A DNA stretch of 64,000 bases from Desulfobacter latus (GTDB lineage Bacteria > Desulfobacterota > Desulfobacteria > Desulfobacterales > Desulfobacteraceae). Where the stretch lies: the NCBI RefSeq assembly GCF_013389365.1, contig NZ_JACADJ010000002.1, forward strand, positions 62,001 to 126,000, given 5' to 3'. How positions within the stretch are numbered: position 1 is the stretch's first letter; each line of letters starts with the position of its first letter. The position numbers and the translations under genes are program-made. The notes below the pieces were generated by a model. It did no database searches. It saw only the letters and a list, made by a program, of their open reading frames with translations, and was not told the DNA's origin. Below, piece by piece: positions 36,407-45,545 of this stretch.

Positions 36407-37006
36407 ATGTTTCCGCATCCTTGGGCGGCATTCTTTCTTTTTATATGCCTGTGTATGATGTACCCCTGCACAGCCTTGGGGGATATATACCGGTATATTG
36501 ACGCCGATGGGGTGGTGCATTTTACCAATACGCCTACGGACGAAGGGTATACCCTTTATCTCAAGGAAAAGAGGGTAGGCAGGGTACAGACCCGGACAAG
36601 AAGATTCAAGGCCGGGCCTGATGTCTACGATAATATTATTCTCAACGCTGCCAGGGCTTTTGGTGTGGACCACGCATTGATCAAGGCCGTAATTCATGCG
36701 GAGTCCGGTTTTAACCCCAGGGCCGTGTCCAGTAAAGGGGCCCGGGGGCTTATGCAGATCATGCCCCGGAACAATGCCGCCCTGAATATCTCAAACCCCT
36801 TTGATCCGTCCCAGAATATCATGGGCGGCACCCGGTATTTGAAGCGGATGCTCAATCGGTATAATGAAAGACTTGCCTTGGCGCTTGCTGCCTATAATGC
36901 GGGCCCTTCGGCTGTGGACAAATATAAGAATATTCCGCCCTATAAAGAGACCCAGACTTATGTACAAAGGGTGATGTCCTTGTATTCACGGTATAAAAGC
37001 AGCTGA
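36407..37006 (+). CDS. SLT-family lytic transglycosylase with N-terminal DUF4124
   Basis: About 199 aa. A signal peptide (FFLFICLCMMYPCTALG) is followed by a DUF4124 domain (IYRYIDADGVVHFTNTP). The SLT domain has the catalytic Glu in IHAESGFNPRAVSSKGARG, with LMQIMPRN and AAYNAGPSAVDKY. It cleaves peptidoglycan glycan strands to 1,6-anhydro ends in the periplasm. The ATG at 36407 is preferred because the signal peptide begins there. It converges on galU with a 3-bp gap. Confidence 0.9.
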   Translation: MFPHPWAAFFLFICLCMMYPCTALGDIYRYIDADGVVHFTNTPTDEGYTLYLKEKRVGRVQTRTRRFKAGPDVYDNIILNAARAFGVDHALIKAVIHAESGFNPRAVSSKGARGLMQIMPRNNAALNISNPFDPSQNIMGGTRYLKRMLNRYNERLALALAAYNAGPSAVDKYKNIPPYKETQTYVQRVMSLYSRYKSS

Positions 37007-37009
37007 GAA

Positions 37010-37885
37010 TCAAGGCTCAGTCTTGATCGTTTTTATGAAATCAAGAAGTTGGTCGCGCATTGTCGGCCGTTCAAGAGCGTAGGAGAGATTGGCCATTTGA
37101 AATCCAACCTTGTCCCCGCAGTCAAACCGGGTGCCCTTGAATTTATATCCAAAGATCGGCTGTTCGGTTAACAGTCCCTTCATCGCATCCGTGAGCTGGA
37201 TCTCGCCGCCGGCACCGGTCTGTTTTTTTCCAAGATATTCCCATATTTTCGGGGTAAGAATGTACCGGCCCACAATGGCCAGGTTGGACGGCGCCTCTTC
37301 GGGTTTGGGTTTTTCCACCATGTCATTGATTTTTACCATATCCTCTTCTAACGGGCCTGTATCCAGAATGCCGTATTTATCCGTCTGATCCTTTTCCACT
37401 TCCATAACAGCGGCAATGGAGGCCCGGAAGCGTTCAAATTTTTCTACCATTTTAGAAAGTACCGGCTTGTCCTGGGTCTGGATCATATCGTCGGCCAGAA
37501 GCACGGCAAAGGGCTCGTCCCCCACAATGTCCCTGGCGCACCAGATGGCATGGCCAAGCCCTAGCGGATCATGCTGGCGGGTGTATACAATGGTGCCGGT
37601 TCTGGGAACCAGTTCATTGATCTGCCGCAGCAGGTCTGTTTTTCCCTTGGTTTTGAGCATGGTTTCTAATTCATAACTGCGGTCAAAGTGGTCTTCCAGG
37701 GCCTTTTTGCCCCGGCCCGTGACAAAAATGATCTGTTCAATGCCGGCGTCAAACGCCTCTTCAACAGCATACTGGATAATTGGTTTGTCCACCACGGTCA
37801 GCATCTCCTTGGCCATGGCCTTGGTCGCCGGGATAAACCGGGTGCCGAGACCTGCTACCGGAAATACCGCTTTTTTTACTTTCAT
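37010..37885 (-). CDS. galU: UTP-glucose-1-phosphate uridylyltransferase
   Basis: 291 aa. The nucleotide-binding signature VFPVAGLGTRFIPATKAMAK, the catalytic-region VDKPIIQYAVEEA, and FAVLLADDM identify GalU. It forms UDP-glucose for outer polysaccharides and glycogen-linked metabolism. AAGGAGG sits just upstream of the ATG. Confidence 0.95.
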   Translation of the reverse strand: MKVKKAVFPVAGLGTRFIPATKAMAKEMLTVVDKPIIQYAVEEAFDAGIEQIIFVTGRGKKALEDHFDRSYELETMLKTKGKTDLLRQINELVPRTGTIVYTRQHDPLGLGHAIWCARDIVGDEPFAVLLADDMIQTQDKPVLSKMVEKFERFRASIAAVMEVEKDQTDKYGILDTGPLEEDMVKINDMVEKPKPEEAPSNLAIVGRYILTPKIWEYLGKKQTGAGGEIQLTDAMKGLLTEQPIFGYKFKGTRFDCGDKVGFQMANLSYALERPTMRDQLLDFIKTIKTEP

Positions 37886-38086
37886 AATGCCTCCTTGAAT
37901 GTTTGATACTGAAATTTTTCCTGCTGTTCGGGGAAGGGCCTGTCAGAACAGACCCGAATATCTTGTTGAAGTTTTTTATGTTCAAACTACTTTGTTTTTA
38001 GAGGAGCAGGACAATTGTGTCAAACCTAAAGTGAACAATCCCACAGGCGTTACAGATGCTTTCACAGGGAAGGTCTTGCTATCCGA

Positions 38087-38115
38087 TTGACATTATTGCG
38101 TATTTCCAGTATAGT
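38087..38115 (+). promoter_or_regulatory. Sigma-70-type promoter for the YkgJ-family gene
   Basis: TTGACA (38087-38092) and TATAGT (38110-38115) are separated by exactly 17 bp, 47 nt before the ATG. It is a near-consensus housekeeping promoter. Confidence 0.6.
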
Positions 38116-38161
38116 TTCTGCCCTTTGTATTGCTTGTTATTAATTGATAAGGAAATAGTGA

Positions 38162-39001
38162 ATGAACGCTGAAAATAAGACCGATGCAAACCGGATCCGG
38201 GCGGAAATTCCGCCGGAGCAACTTAACCTTAAAAGCCGGTTCAAATTTAAATGTCATAAAGGTGTGTCCTGTTTTACCGAATGCTGCAGGGGAATTGATA
38301 TTATGCTCACCCCCTATGATATTTTAACCATGCGCAAAAAGTTGGATATAGATTCGGAGAAATTCCTGTCCATATTTACCACGCCCCAGCTTCTTGAAAA
38401 AGCGGATTTGCCTGTGGTCACGCTTAAACTTCTGGATGATGAGCGCAAGTCCTGCCCGTTTGTCCGGGACAAAGAGGGATGCATGATTTACGAAGACCGG
38501 CCGACCACTTGCCGGTACTATCCCCTTGGTGTGGGATCTTTGAGTTATTCCGGAGAGCAGGGTGATAAAGATGATAAAGACGAATTTTTTTTCATGATCA
38601 AGGAGCCCCATTGCAAAGGCTTTGATGAACCCGACGAATGGACCGTAGCGGAATGGCGTGAAGACCAGGGCGTGGATCTGCGCGATGAGGTCAATGACGG
38701 CTGGCTGGATCTCATGGTCCGTAAAAAATCGTTACCGTCCAGTATGAAGTTGTCCGAACAGGCCAAGCAGATGTTTTTTATGGTATGCTATAATATCGAT
38801 AAATTTAAACAGTTCGTGTTTGAATCTTCTTTTCTTACCAGGTACAACATCCCGGAAGAACGCGTGGCTCAGATTAAGGATGATGACGTAAAATTGCTCC
38901 AGTTTGGATTTGAATGGCTGAAAACCACCTTTTTTCATACCGGAGAGGAGATGTTTAATACGAAAGAGAAAAACGGGGACGCAACAGCTGCTAAAGAATA
39001 A
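38162..39001 (+). CDS. YkgJ-family cysteine cluster protein
   Basis: 279 aa. The cysteine set FKCHKGVSCFTECCRGIDI, then CPFVRDKEGCMIYEDRPTTC with RYYPLG matches the YkgJ (CxxC...CC...C) zinc- or Fe-S-binding family. Function unknown in most members; some act in ubiquinone or iron-sulfur related roles. This copy is longer than the 100-130 aa minimal forms because of a helical C-terminal domain. Confidence 0.82.
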   Translation: MNAENKTDANRIRAEIPPEQLNLKSRFKFKCHKGVSCFTECCRGIDIMLTPYDILTMRKKLDIDSEKFLSIFTTPQLLEKADLPVVTLKLLDDERKSCPFVRDKEGCMIYEDRPTTCRYYPLGVGSLSYSGEQGDKDDKDEFFFMIKEPHCKGFDEPDEWTVAEWREDQGVDLRDEVNDGWLDLMVRKKSLPSSMKLSEQAKQMFFMVCYNIDKFKQFVFESSFLTRYNIPEERVAQIKDDDVKLLQFGFEWLKTTFFHTGEEMFNTKEKNGDATAAKE

Positions 39002-39016
39002 TGCATAAAGTAAACC

Positions 39017-39048
39017 GGCGCGCCACAGAAAATTTTATGTAGCGCGCC
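39017..39048. terminator. Shared terminator hairpin between YkgJ-family gene and dapA
   Basis: GGCGCGC (39017-39023) pairs with GCGCGCC (39042-39048), with an inner ACA/TGT stem and an AT loop. It sits in the 55-bp gap between converging genes, as a bidirectional stop would. There is no long T-run on either side. Confidence 0.5.
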
Positions 39049-39056
39049 TGTGTTAT

Positions 39057-40094
39057 TTAATAATTATCATACCATAGGTTTTCATGAACCGCCGAATCAT
39101 TCAGCCGGGCATCGATATCCAGGTTAAAGAAAGCGGCTGCCGGCGCAAGAATTTCCGGATTGTCCGCCTGCACTTTTTTTAATGCGGAAAGCGCAAGATC
39201 AAAGCCTTTTCGGGTGACTTTCCCCAAGGGTGCCCGGCAGGGGCCGCACGGCATGCCAAGAATCTGCATCATGGTTTTCAAGGGCAAGGGATTTCTGGCC
39301 CGGCAGGTGACAGGCCCGTACTTGCTTTCCTCTTCAGTGGTGATGACCACAAGATCCAGCAAAGGAGACAATGCGGTCTGAAGGGCAAGGGCCTCTTGGG
39401 TTTTACCCTGGTTGAGCAGTTCAACCATTTGGGTCATGGTTGCCGGCGCAATGTTTGACATGACGGAAATGGCCCCGCAGGCCCGGATCTGTTCATCCGC
39501 CATGATTTGGCAGACCAGGGCATCGTCCCCGGAAAAGATATTGAAACCGTCCCCGCAAAGTTTTCGGGTCAGCCGCATGTTGTCTATATTTCCGGTGGCT
39601 TCTTTGACACTGGTGACATTGGCACAGTTGTCCGCAAGTATGGCCAGATCCTGGGGCAGCATTTGCGCACCGGTACGTCCCGGTATGATATAAGGAATAA
39701 TAGTCATCCCCGCGATTTCCCTTGCCACGAGCTCATAATATTCCCGACGGATTTCAAGGGAGGACGGCCCATTGTAATAGGGGTCCACCAGAAGGACAGC
39801 GTCCACACCCTGTTCCGCAGCATGGGATGTGCCGGCTAATGCTTCATCCGTGTTGTTTGAGCCGGTGCCGGCGATGCACTTGCATTTACCCTTGGTCTGT
39901 TTGGCAATCAGATCAATAACTAAATTATGTTCGTCCCATTTGAATGTCGGGCTTTCACCAGTGGTGCCGGTGGCAAGAATTCCGGTAATCCGGTTTTCAA
40001 TCTGAAAATCGATGAGCCCGGACAGGCCGTCCCGGTCCAGATCTCCTGCCGGGGTGAACGGGGTGATGAGTGCTGTGTAGCATCCTTGTTTCAT
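39057..40094 (-). CDS. dapA: Dihydrodipicolinate synthase family protein
   Basis: 345 aa, about 50 longer than E. coli DapA because of a C-terminal extension. Active-site residues are present: GTTGESP (threonine pair), Tyr in IPYIIPGRTG, and the Schiff-base Lys in SVKEATGN. It condenses pyruvate with aspartate semialdehyde for lysine and diaminopimelate synthesis. The extension and the Y-I-I spacing leave room for a DapA-like aldolase of another substrate. Confidence 0.82.
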   Translation of the reverse strand: MKQGCYTALITPFTPAGDLDRDGLSGLIDFQIENRITGILATGTTGESPTFKWDEHNLVIDLIAKQTKGKCKCIAGTGSNNTDEALAGTSHAAEQGVDAVLLVDPYYNGPSSLEIRREYYELVAREIAGMTIIPYIIPGRTGAQMLPQDLAILADNCANVTSVKEATGNIDNMRLTRKLCGDGFNIFSGDDALVCQIMADEQIRACGAISVMSNIAPATMTQMVELLNQGKTQEALALQTALSPLLDLVVITTEEESKYGPVTCRARNPLPLKTMMQILGMPCGPCRAPLGKVTRKGFDLALSALKKVQADNPEILAPAAAFFNLDIDARLNDSAVHENLWYDNY

Positions 40095-40176
40095 AACTTA
40101 AAAACTCCTGATGGTTATTTGCGCTGCATGCGCGGATAAAACAATTTGCCAAAAAAAAATGTTGTGTCAATGCTTT

Positions 40177-40212
40177 AGGCCCATGATCAGAATTAAATCT
40201 GATCATGGGCCT
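40177..40212. repeat. 15-bp perfect palindromic hairpin (AGGCCCATGATC element)
   Basis: AGGCCCATGATCAGA (40177-40191) and its exact complement (40198-40212) with a 6-nt loop. The left arm and loop recur at 48462-48486. It lies between divergent dapA and the TPR gene, so it is not a simple terminator of either. Confidence 0.7.
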
Positions 40213-40247
40213 TACCGGGCAGGCATTTTAAGTTTTCCCGAAAGACC

Positions 40248-40277
40248 TTGACACCCGAATAAAAGAATTTATTATAT
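40248..40277 (+). promoter_or_regulatory. Promoter candidate for the TPR gene
   Basis: TTGACA at 40248-40253 with TTATAT at 40272-40277, spaced 18 bp, 56 nt before the ATG. Confidence 0.5.
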
Positions 40278-40333
40278 TAAAATTTTGTTTAAACACAATG
40301 ATAAAGTCATATAAAGAGCCAAAGGAGACATAA

Positions 40334-41002
40334 ATGGCCGATTCCAAAAATTTGCCCAAAAATGCAGACGAGCAAATCGCACGGCTCAGGCAAGCACTGG
40401 TCCAAAATGCCGAATGTGGCACAACTCACTATAACCTGGCTGTTGCGCTGATTGGAAAACAGGAGTTTGCGGAAGCAGAACAAGAGCTCCATGATGCCAT
40501 TGACTGCAGCCCCACCCTGGCAGAGGCCTATGTTCAGCTTGGCGGGATTTGCCTTCAACGGGGAGACATTGAGGGGTGTTTCCGGTTCAACCAGCGGGCC
40601 ACCAAAGCCCGGGCCGGCTTTGCAGAAGGTTATGCCAATATGGGTTTTGTTCTGCTGCAGCTGGTGGACGGCAAAAATCCTAAGGAAGACGAGGAAAAGG
40701 TGGACAAGGCAATTAAAAATTTAAAAAAAGCCATTATCCATAACAAAAATTTTGTTCAAGCCTATACCACCCTGGGAACGGCTTACTTCATGAAAGGATT
40801 GGTGGAAGAGGGGATCAAGGCCAATCTTCAGGCCCTCTCTGTGCAGTCCAAATTTCCCATTGCCCATAACAACCTGGCAGTGGCCTATCTTGAACTTAAA
40901 GATTACAAACAAGCCATCAAGCATTGTGATATTGCCGTGGATTTGGGTTTTGAAGTCAACCCGGCACTTCTGGATGAGCTTTCCCCCCACCGGAGCGTAT
41001 AA
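40334..41002 (+). CDS. TPR repeat protein upstream of dsrAB
   Basis: 222 aa, built almost wholly of tetratricopeptide repeats (TTHYNLAVALIGKQEFAEAE, AYVQLGGICLQRGDIEGC, AYTTLGTAYFMKGLVEEG, AHNNLAVAYLELKDYKQA). No signal peptide, so cytoplasmic. It sits directly before the dsr operon with its own promoter and a weak terminator after it. A scaffold or chaperone role for sulfite reductase assembly is a reasonable guess but is not shown by the sequence. Confidence 0.8.
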   Translation: MADSKNLPKNADEQIARLRQALVQNAECGTTHYNLAVALIGKQEFAEAEQELHDAIDCSPTLAEAYVQLGGICLQRGDIEGCFRFNQRATKARAGFAEGYANMGFVLLQLVDGKNPKEDEEKVDKAIKNLKKAIIHNKNFVQAYTTLGTAYFMKGLVEEGIKANLQALSVQSKFPIAHNNLAVAYLELKDYKQAIKHCDIAVDLGFEVNPALLDELSPHRSV

Positions 41003-41006
41003 TCAC

Positions 41007-41027
41007 ACCTGCGATGACAGGTTTTTA
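41007..41027 (+). terminator. Weak intrinsic terminator after the TPR gene
   Basis: ACCTG-CGATGA-CAGGT followed by TTTTA, 5 nt after the TPR stop. The short 5-bp stem makes it weak, and it overlaps the start of the dsr promoter region. Confidence 0.45.
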
Positions 41028-41056
41028 TTGACATGCGGACGTATAAATTCTATATC
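41028..41056 (+). promoter_or_regulatory. Promoter candidate for the dsrABDN operon
   Basis: TTGACA (41028-41033), 17-bp spacer, TATATC (41051-41056). This leaves an untranslated leader of about 140 nt before dsrA. Confidence 0.55.
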
Positions 41057-41204
41057 AGCTATGTTTATTTGCTTATAATGTCTGATTTAAAGCGTTTATT
41101 TTTCACTAACGTTTTAAAATGAATAGGAAAAAAGAATATTGGTGAAAAGTTTGGAAAATCTTTTCATTGTTGCATGTAAATCAACTTTTAACGGAGGTAA
41201 GTAA

Positions 41205-42530
41205 ATGGCTAAGCATGAAACTCCTTTCTTGGACGAGCTGGAAAACGGCCCGTGGCCTAGCTTTGTTTCTGACCTGAAACAACAGGCAGAAGTCAGAGCC
41301 AAAAACGAAAAAGGCGTTGAATTCCAGATCCCCCAGGATTGTGTAGACGACCTTCTTGGTGTTGTAGAACTTTCTTACAAACATGGGCGGACCCACTGGA
41401 AACACGGCGGCATCGTTGGTGTATTCGGTTACGGCGGCGGCGTTATCGGCCGTTACTGCGATCAGCCCAATCTGTTCCCCGGTGTTGAGCATTTTCACAC
41501 CATGCGTGTAAACCAGCCCTGCGGTAAATATTACAGCACTGAATATCTCAGACAACTGACTGACCTGTGGGATTTCAGGGGTTCCGGCGTAACCAATATG
41601 CATGGCGCCACCGGCGATATCATCCTGCTGGGTACCACCACTCCCCAGTTGGAAGAAGTGTTCTGGACACTGACCCATGACTTCAACCAGGATCTGGGTG
41701 GTTCCGGTTCTAACCTTAGAACGCCTGCTGACTGTCTTGGTACGTCCAGATGCGAATATTCCTGCTATGATACCGCCGCACTTTGCCATTTCCTGACCAA
41801 CGAATATCAGGATGAGCTGCATCGTCCGGCTTTCCCGTACAAGTTTAAGTTCAAATTTGACGGCTGCCCCAACTGCTGTGTTGCATCCATCGCACGTTCC
41901 GATATGTCTTTCATCGGTACCTGGAAAGACAATATCCGTATTGATCAGGACGCAGTTAACAAATATGTTGAACAAGATCCCGCATATCCTGCCAATGCCG
42001 GTGCCCACAAAGGTAAAGACTGGGGCCCCTTTGACATTGAAAAAGAAGTTATCAACCTTTGCCCCACAGGCTGCATGAAGTTTGAAAACAAAGAATTGAC
42101 CATTAATGATGAACACTGCACCCGCTGCATGCACTGTATCAATGTTATGCCTAGAGCCCTGAAGATTGGTAAAGAGACTGGTCTGTCCATTCTCTGCGGT
42201 GCCAAGGCGCCGATCCTCGACGGTGCCCAGATGGGTTCACTGCTGGTTCCCTTTGTTGAAGTCAATGCCGATAATGATTACGAAGAAATTACAGAAATCA
42301 TTGAAAACATCTGGGATTGGTGGATGGAAGAAGGCAAGAACCGTGAGCGTCTTGGTGAGCTGATCATGCGCCAGGGCTTCCAGAAACTTCTCGAAGTAAC
42401 CGGCATTGAAGCTCAGCCCCAGCATGTTGCCTACCCGAGAACCAACCCCTACATCTTCTGGAAAGAAGACGAAGTGCCGGGTGGCTGGGAACGTGACGTT
42501 GACGAATTCAGAAAACATCACTTAAGATAA
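41205..42530 (+). CDS. dsrA: Dissimilatory sulfite reductase alpha subunit
   Basis: 441 aa. Sirohaem-[4Fe-4S] cysteines are in SRCEYSCYDT and FDGCPNCCVASIARSD. A ferredoxin-like insert with LCPTGCMKF and CTRCMHCINVMPR carries a further cluster. It forms the alpha2beta2 enzyme with DsrB that reduces sulfite in the cytoplasm, the terminal step of sulfate respiration. ACGGAGGTAAGTAA before the ATG is an excellent ribosome site. Codon use is strongly biased, as expected for a highly expressed gene. Confidence 0.98.
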   Translation: MAKHETPFLDELENGPWPSFVSDLKQQAEVRAKNEKGVEFQIPQDCVDDLLGVVELSYKHGRTHWKHGGIVGVFGYGGGVIGRYCDQPNLFPGVEHFHTMRVNQPCGKYYSTEYLRQLTDLWDFRGSGVTNMHGATGDIILLGTTTPQLEEVFWTLTHDFNQDLGGSGSNLRTPADCLGTSRCEYSCYDTAALCHFLTNEYQDELHRPAFPYKFKFKFDGCPNCCVASIARSDMSFIGTWKDNIRIDQDAVNKYVEQDPAYPANAGAHKGKDWGPFDIEKEVINLCPTGCMKFENKELTINDEHCTRCMHCINVMPRALKIGKETGLSILCGAKAPILDGAQMGSLLVPFVEVNADNDYEEITEIIENIWDWWMEEGKNRERLGELIMRQGFQKLLEVTGIEAQPQHVAYPRTNPYIFWKEDEVPGGWERDVDEFRKHHLR

Positions 42531-42545
42531 AAAGGGAGAATCATA

Positions 42546-43694
42546 ATGGCATTTATTTCTACAGGGTATAACCCCCAAAAACCGATGGAAAACAGAATTA
42601 CCGACATCGGTCCCAGAGACTATCACGACTTTTATCCTCCTGTTATCGCAAACAATAAAGGCAAATGGGATCATCATGAAATCCTGGAACCCGGCGTGCT
42701 GGTTCATGTTGCCGATTCCGGAGATGAAGTCTACACCGTAAGGGTTGGCGGTTGCCGTCTGATGTCCACCACACACATCAATGAAATTTGCGACATTGCA
42801 GACAAACATTGTGACGGGTATGTACGTTTCACCACCCGTAACAACATTGAGTTCATGGTTGACTCCAAGGATAAAGTAGAGCCCCTGAAGAACGATCTGG
42901 CTTCCAGAAAGTTTGCTGGTGGTTCCCAGAAATTCCCCATCGGCGGTACCGGTGCCGGCGTGACCAACATCGTTCACACCCAGGGGTGGATTCACTGCCA
43001 TACCCCTGCCACGGATGCTTCCGGTACCGTAAAGGTTACCATGGATGCGCTTTTTGATGATTTCCAGCAGATGAAACTGCCGGCTCAGCTTCGTGTCTCC
43101 ATGGCATGCTGCCTGAACATGTGCGGCGCGGTTCACTGCTCTGATATCGCCATCCTCGGCTATCACAGAAAACCGCCCATGCTTGACCATGAATACCTGG
43201 ACAAGGTTTGCGAAATTCCGCTGGCCGTCGCTGCATGCCCCACCGCAGCGATCAAACCCTCAAAAGTGACCCTGCCCAACGGTACTGAAGTAAAATCAGT
43301 TGACGTTAAAAACGAACGCTGCATGTACTGTGGTAACTGCTACACCATGTGCCCCTCCATGCCGCTTGCCGACACTGAAGGCGACGGTATCGTTCTCATG
43401 GCGGGTGGTAAGGTGTCCAACCGGATTTCCGATCCCAAGTTCTCCAAGGTTGTTGTGGCCTTCCTGCCCAACGAAATGCCCCGCTGGCCGTCCATGACCG
43501 ATGCCATTAAAAAGATGGTTAACGCCTATTCAAACGGCGCCAACAAATACGAACGGCTGGGTGACTGGGCAGAGAGAATTGGATGGGAAAAATTCTTTGA
43601 AGCTTGTGAGCTTGACTTCACGCATCATCTGATTGACGACTTCCGTCAGCAGGCCTACATGAGCTGGCGTCAGTCCACTAATTTTAAATTCTAA
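42546..43694 (+). CDS. dsrB: Dissimilatory sulfite reductase beta subunit
   Basis: 382 aa. The sirohaem region [16 protein letters not shown] and [17 protein letters not shown] plus the ferredoxin motif [15 protein letters not shown] identify DsrB, which carries the active sirohaem and the interface for DsrC. It starts 15 nt after dsrA with AAAGGGAG before the ATG. Confidence 0.98.
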   Translation: MAFISTGYNPQKPMENRITDIGPRDYHDFYPPVIANNKGKWDHHEILEPGVLVHVADSGDEVYTVRVGGCRLMSTTHINEICDIADKHCDGYVRFTTRNNIEFMVDSKDKVEPLKNDLASRKFAGGSQKFPIGGTGAGVTNIVHTQGWIHCHTPATDASGTVKVTMDALFDDFQQMKLPAQLRVSMACCLNMCGAVHCSDIAILGYHRKPPMLDHEYLDKVCEIPLAVAACPTAAIKPSKVTLPNGTEVKSVDVKNERCMYCGNCYTMCPSMPLADTEGDGIVLMAGGKVSNRISDPKFSKVVVAFLPNEMPRWPSMTDAIKKMVNAYSNGANKYERLGDWAERIGWEKFFEACELDFTHHLIDDFRQQAYMSWRQSTNFKF

Positions 43695-43798
43695 TTATAG
43701 CTACGAGTATTTTTTTGAATTTAGCATAATTAAATTTGGATGGACCGGAGGGCATTTTGTTCTCCGGTTCACCCCTTTCAATAAAAAGGAGTCTTATT

Positions 43799-44056
43799 AT
43801 GAGCGAACTTCTTGATGATAAAGAAGCGGCTACCAAAGCAGTAGTTGACTGGCTGGAAAAAAAGGCCAAAACAAAAACAAAATTCTACATTAAAGATTTT
43901 TATAAAATTTTTCCTGATGACAAACCTAGAATGATCAAAAAGGTTGTCAACAAAATGGTTGAGGATGGGATTCTTGAATTCTGGTCTTCCGGATCCACTA
44001 CCATGTATGGCCTCAAAGGTGCCGGCATCCAGCACGCTTCCGAGAAAGAAGAATAA
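43799..44056 (+). CDS. dsrD: DsrD winged-helix protein
   Basis: 85 aa, close to the known DsrD length of about 78. The winged-helix fold is seen in FYIKDFYKIFPDDKPRMIKK and VEDGILEFWSSGSTTMYGLK. DsrD is found only with reductive DsrAB and activates the sulfite reductase. The start at 43799 follows AAAAGGAG; the longer upstream frame (from 43736) is not used. The gap after dsrB is 104 bp and AT-rich. Confidence 0.96.
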   Translation: MSELLDDKEAATKAVVDWLEKKAKTKTKFYIKDFYKIFPDDKPRMIKKVVNKMVEDGILEFWSSGSTTMYGLKGAGIQHASEKEE

Positions 44057-44076
44057 AAAAAATTGCAGCTTAATTC

Positions 44077-45525
44077 ATGAACGTCAGTCGGGAAAAAGTC
44101 CCTGGAGTTGTCATTGCCGGACTCAGGGGTGGTTCAGGTAAGACAATAATATCCCTCGGGATAACTGCCGCATGGAGATCCCGGAATATAACAGTGGCCC
44201 CCTTTAAAAAGGGACCTGACTATATTGACGCCGGCTGGCTATCACGGGCAGCCGGTCGCCCCTGCTATAATCTTGATACCTATCTGTGTGCCCAGTCCGT
44301 CGTACAAAATTCTTATATTACCCATTCTCAATCTTGTGATGTTGCCTTGATCGAAGGCAACCGCGGGCTTTTTGACGGCATTGACATTGACGGGACTACC
44401 TCCACAAGCGAACTTGCCAAACTGCTGGATTTGCCGGTGGTCCTGGTGCTGGACTGCACAAAATCCACCCGCACCATGGCTGCGGTACTCATGGGTTGCA
44501 TGCGGTTTGATCCTGGTGTCAATATTTGCGGTGTTATCCTTAACCGTTTGGCAGGAAAGCGCCATGAGGGAAAAATTCGGGCAAATATTGAACATTTCTG
44601 CAATATACCTGTTCTTGGTGCTTTACCAAAGCTTAAGCAGGAAGATTTCCCTGAACGCCATATGGGGCTTGTCACGTCCGAAGAACACGGCGAAAGCGAT
44701 GCCTCTTTGACCCGGGCCAGGCAGGTGACCCTGGACAATATTGATATTGATGAATTGTTTCGTTTGGCTACTAGTTTTAAGGGGCAGGGTATGCCGGTTG
44801 TTGACAATGCCCGGCAGGGCGCTGTTCCGGAAATTAACACAAAAGAAAACCAAAATCCGGTAATAAATAAGTCCACTGTGACCATTGGTGTTGTCCGGGA
44901 TTCGGCATTTCAGTTTTATTATCCGGATAATATTGAGGCCTTGGAAAATCTGGGTGCCAAGATTGAATTCATCAGTCCTTTATCCCAGTCCGACATCCCT
45001 GACGTTGATGCCATCTACATGGGCGGCGGTTTTCCTGAAACGCATGCGACCCAGTTGTCTAACAATCATGTGTTCAAGGAAAATTTAAAAACCCTGTCAC
45101 GCAAAGGCCTGCCCATATACGCGGAATGCGGCGGCCTGATATTCCTTGGTGATAGCATTTGCCTTGATAATGTCGTTTACCCCATGGCCGGGATTTTACC
45201 TTTACGATTCGGGCTTTCCAGGCGTCCTCAGGGCCATGGATACACGGAGGTTGAGGTGGTCAATGAAAATCCTTTTTATACCATGGGAGAAGTGCTGCGC
45301 GGTCATGAATTCAGATATTCCAATGTGATTTCCATTGATTATGAGAATACGGCCATGGCATTTAAAATGACCCGGGGTAAAGGTATTATTGAAAAGAAAG
45401 ACGGATTTTTTAAAGATAATACCTTTGGCACCTATACCCACATCCATGCCCTTGGTTCCACCAGCACCAGCTGGGCACCCGCTCTGATTGCTAAAGCCAG
45501 ACAATTTAAAGCCTCACGCCAATAA
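44077..45525 (+). CDS. dsrN: DsrN, sirohaem amidase (cobyrinate a,c-diamide synthase-like)
   Basis: 482 aa. The P-loop GLRGGSGKTIISLG, the NTP-contact PFKKGPDYIDAGWL and the C-terminal glutamine amidotransferase site YAECGGLIFLG with MGGGFPETHA are those of CbiA/CobB. In dsr loci this paralogue amidates sirohaem for sulfite reductase. The position directly after dsrD supports that role over cobalamin synthesis. Confidence 0.9.
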   Translation: MNVSREKVPGVVIAGLRGGSGKTIISLGITAAWRSRNITVAPFKKGPDYIDAGWLSRAAGRPCYNLDTYLCAQSVVQNSYITHSQSCDVALIEGNRGLFDGIDIDGTTSTSELAKLLDLPVVLVLDCTKSTRTMAAVLMGCMRFDPGVNICGVILNRLAGKRHEGKIRANIEHFCNIPVLGALPKLKQEDFPERHMGLVTSEEHGESDASLTRARQVTLDNIDIDELFRLATSFKGQGMPVVDNARQGAVPEINTKENQNPVINKSTVTIGVVRDSAFQFYYPDNIEALENLGAKIEFISPLSQSDIPDVDAIYMGGGFPETHATQLSNNHVFKENLKTLSRKGLPIYAECGGLIFLGDSICLDNVVYPMAGILPLRFGLSRRPQGHGYTEVEVVNENPFYTMGEVLRGHEFRYSNVISIDYENTAMAFKMTRGKGIIEKKDGFFKDNTFGTYTHIHALGSTSTSWAPALIAKARQFKASRQ

Positions 45526-45545
45526 CCATCCCCATCACATCACCG

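Noticed and set aside
41181-42134. A 317-codon frame antisense to dsrA
   Set aside because: dsrA is certain and codon-biased; the long antisense frame is a side effect of that bias.
44077-45525. dsrN as a cobalamin synthesis gene (cobB/cbiA)
   Set aside because: No other cobalamin genes are near, and it directly follows dsrABD, where this family member is the sirohaem amidase.
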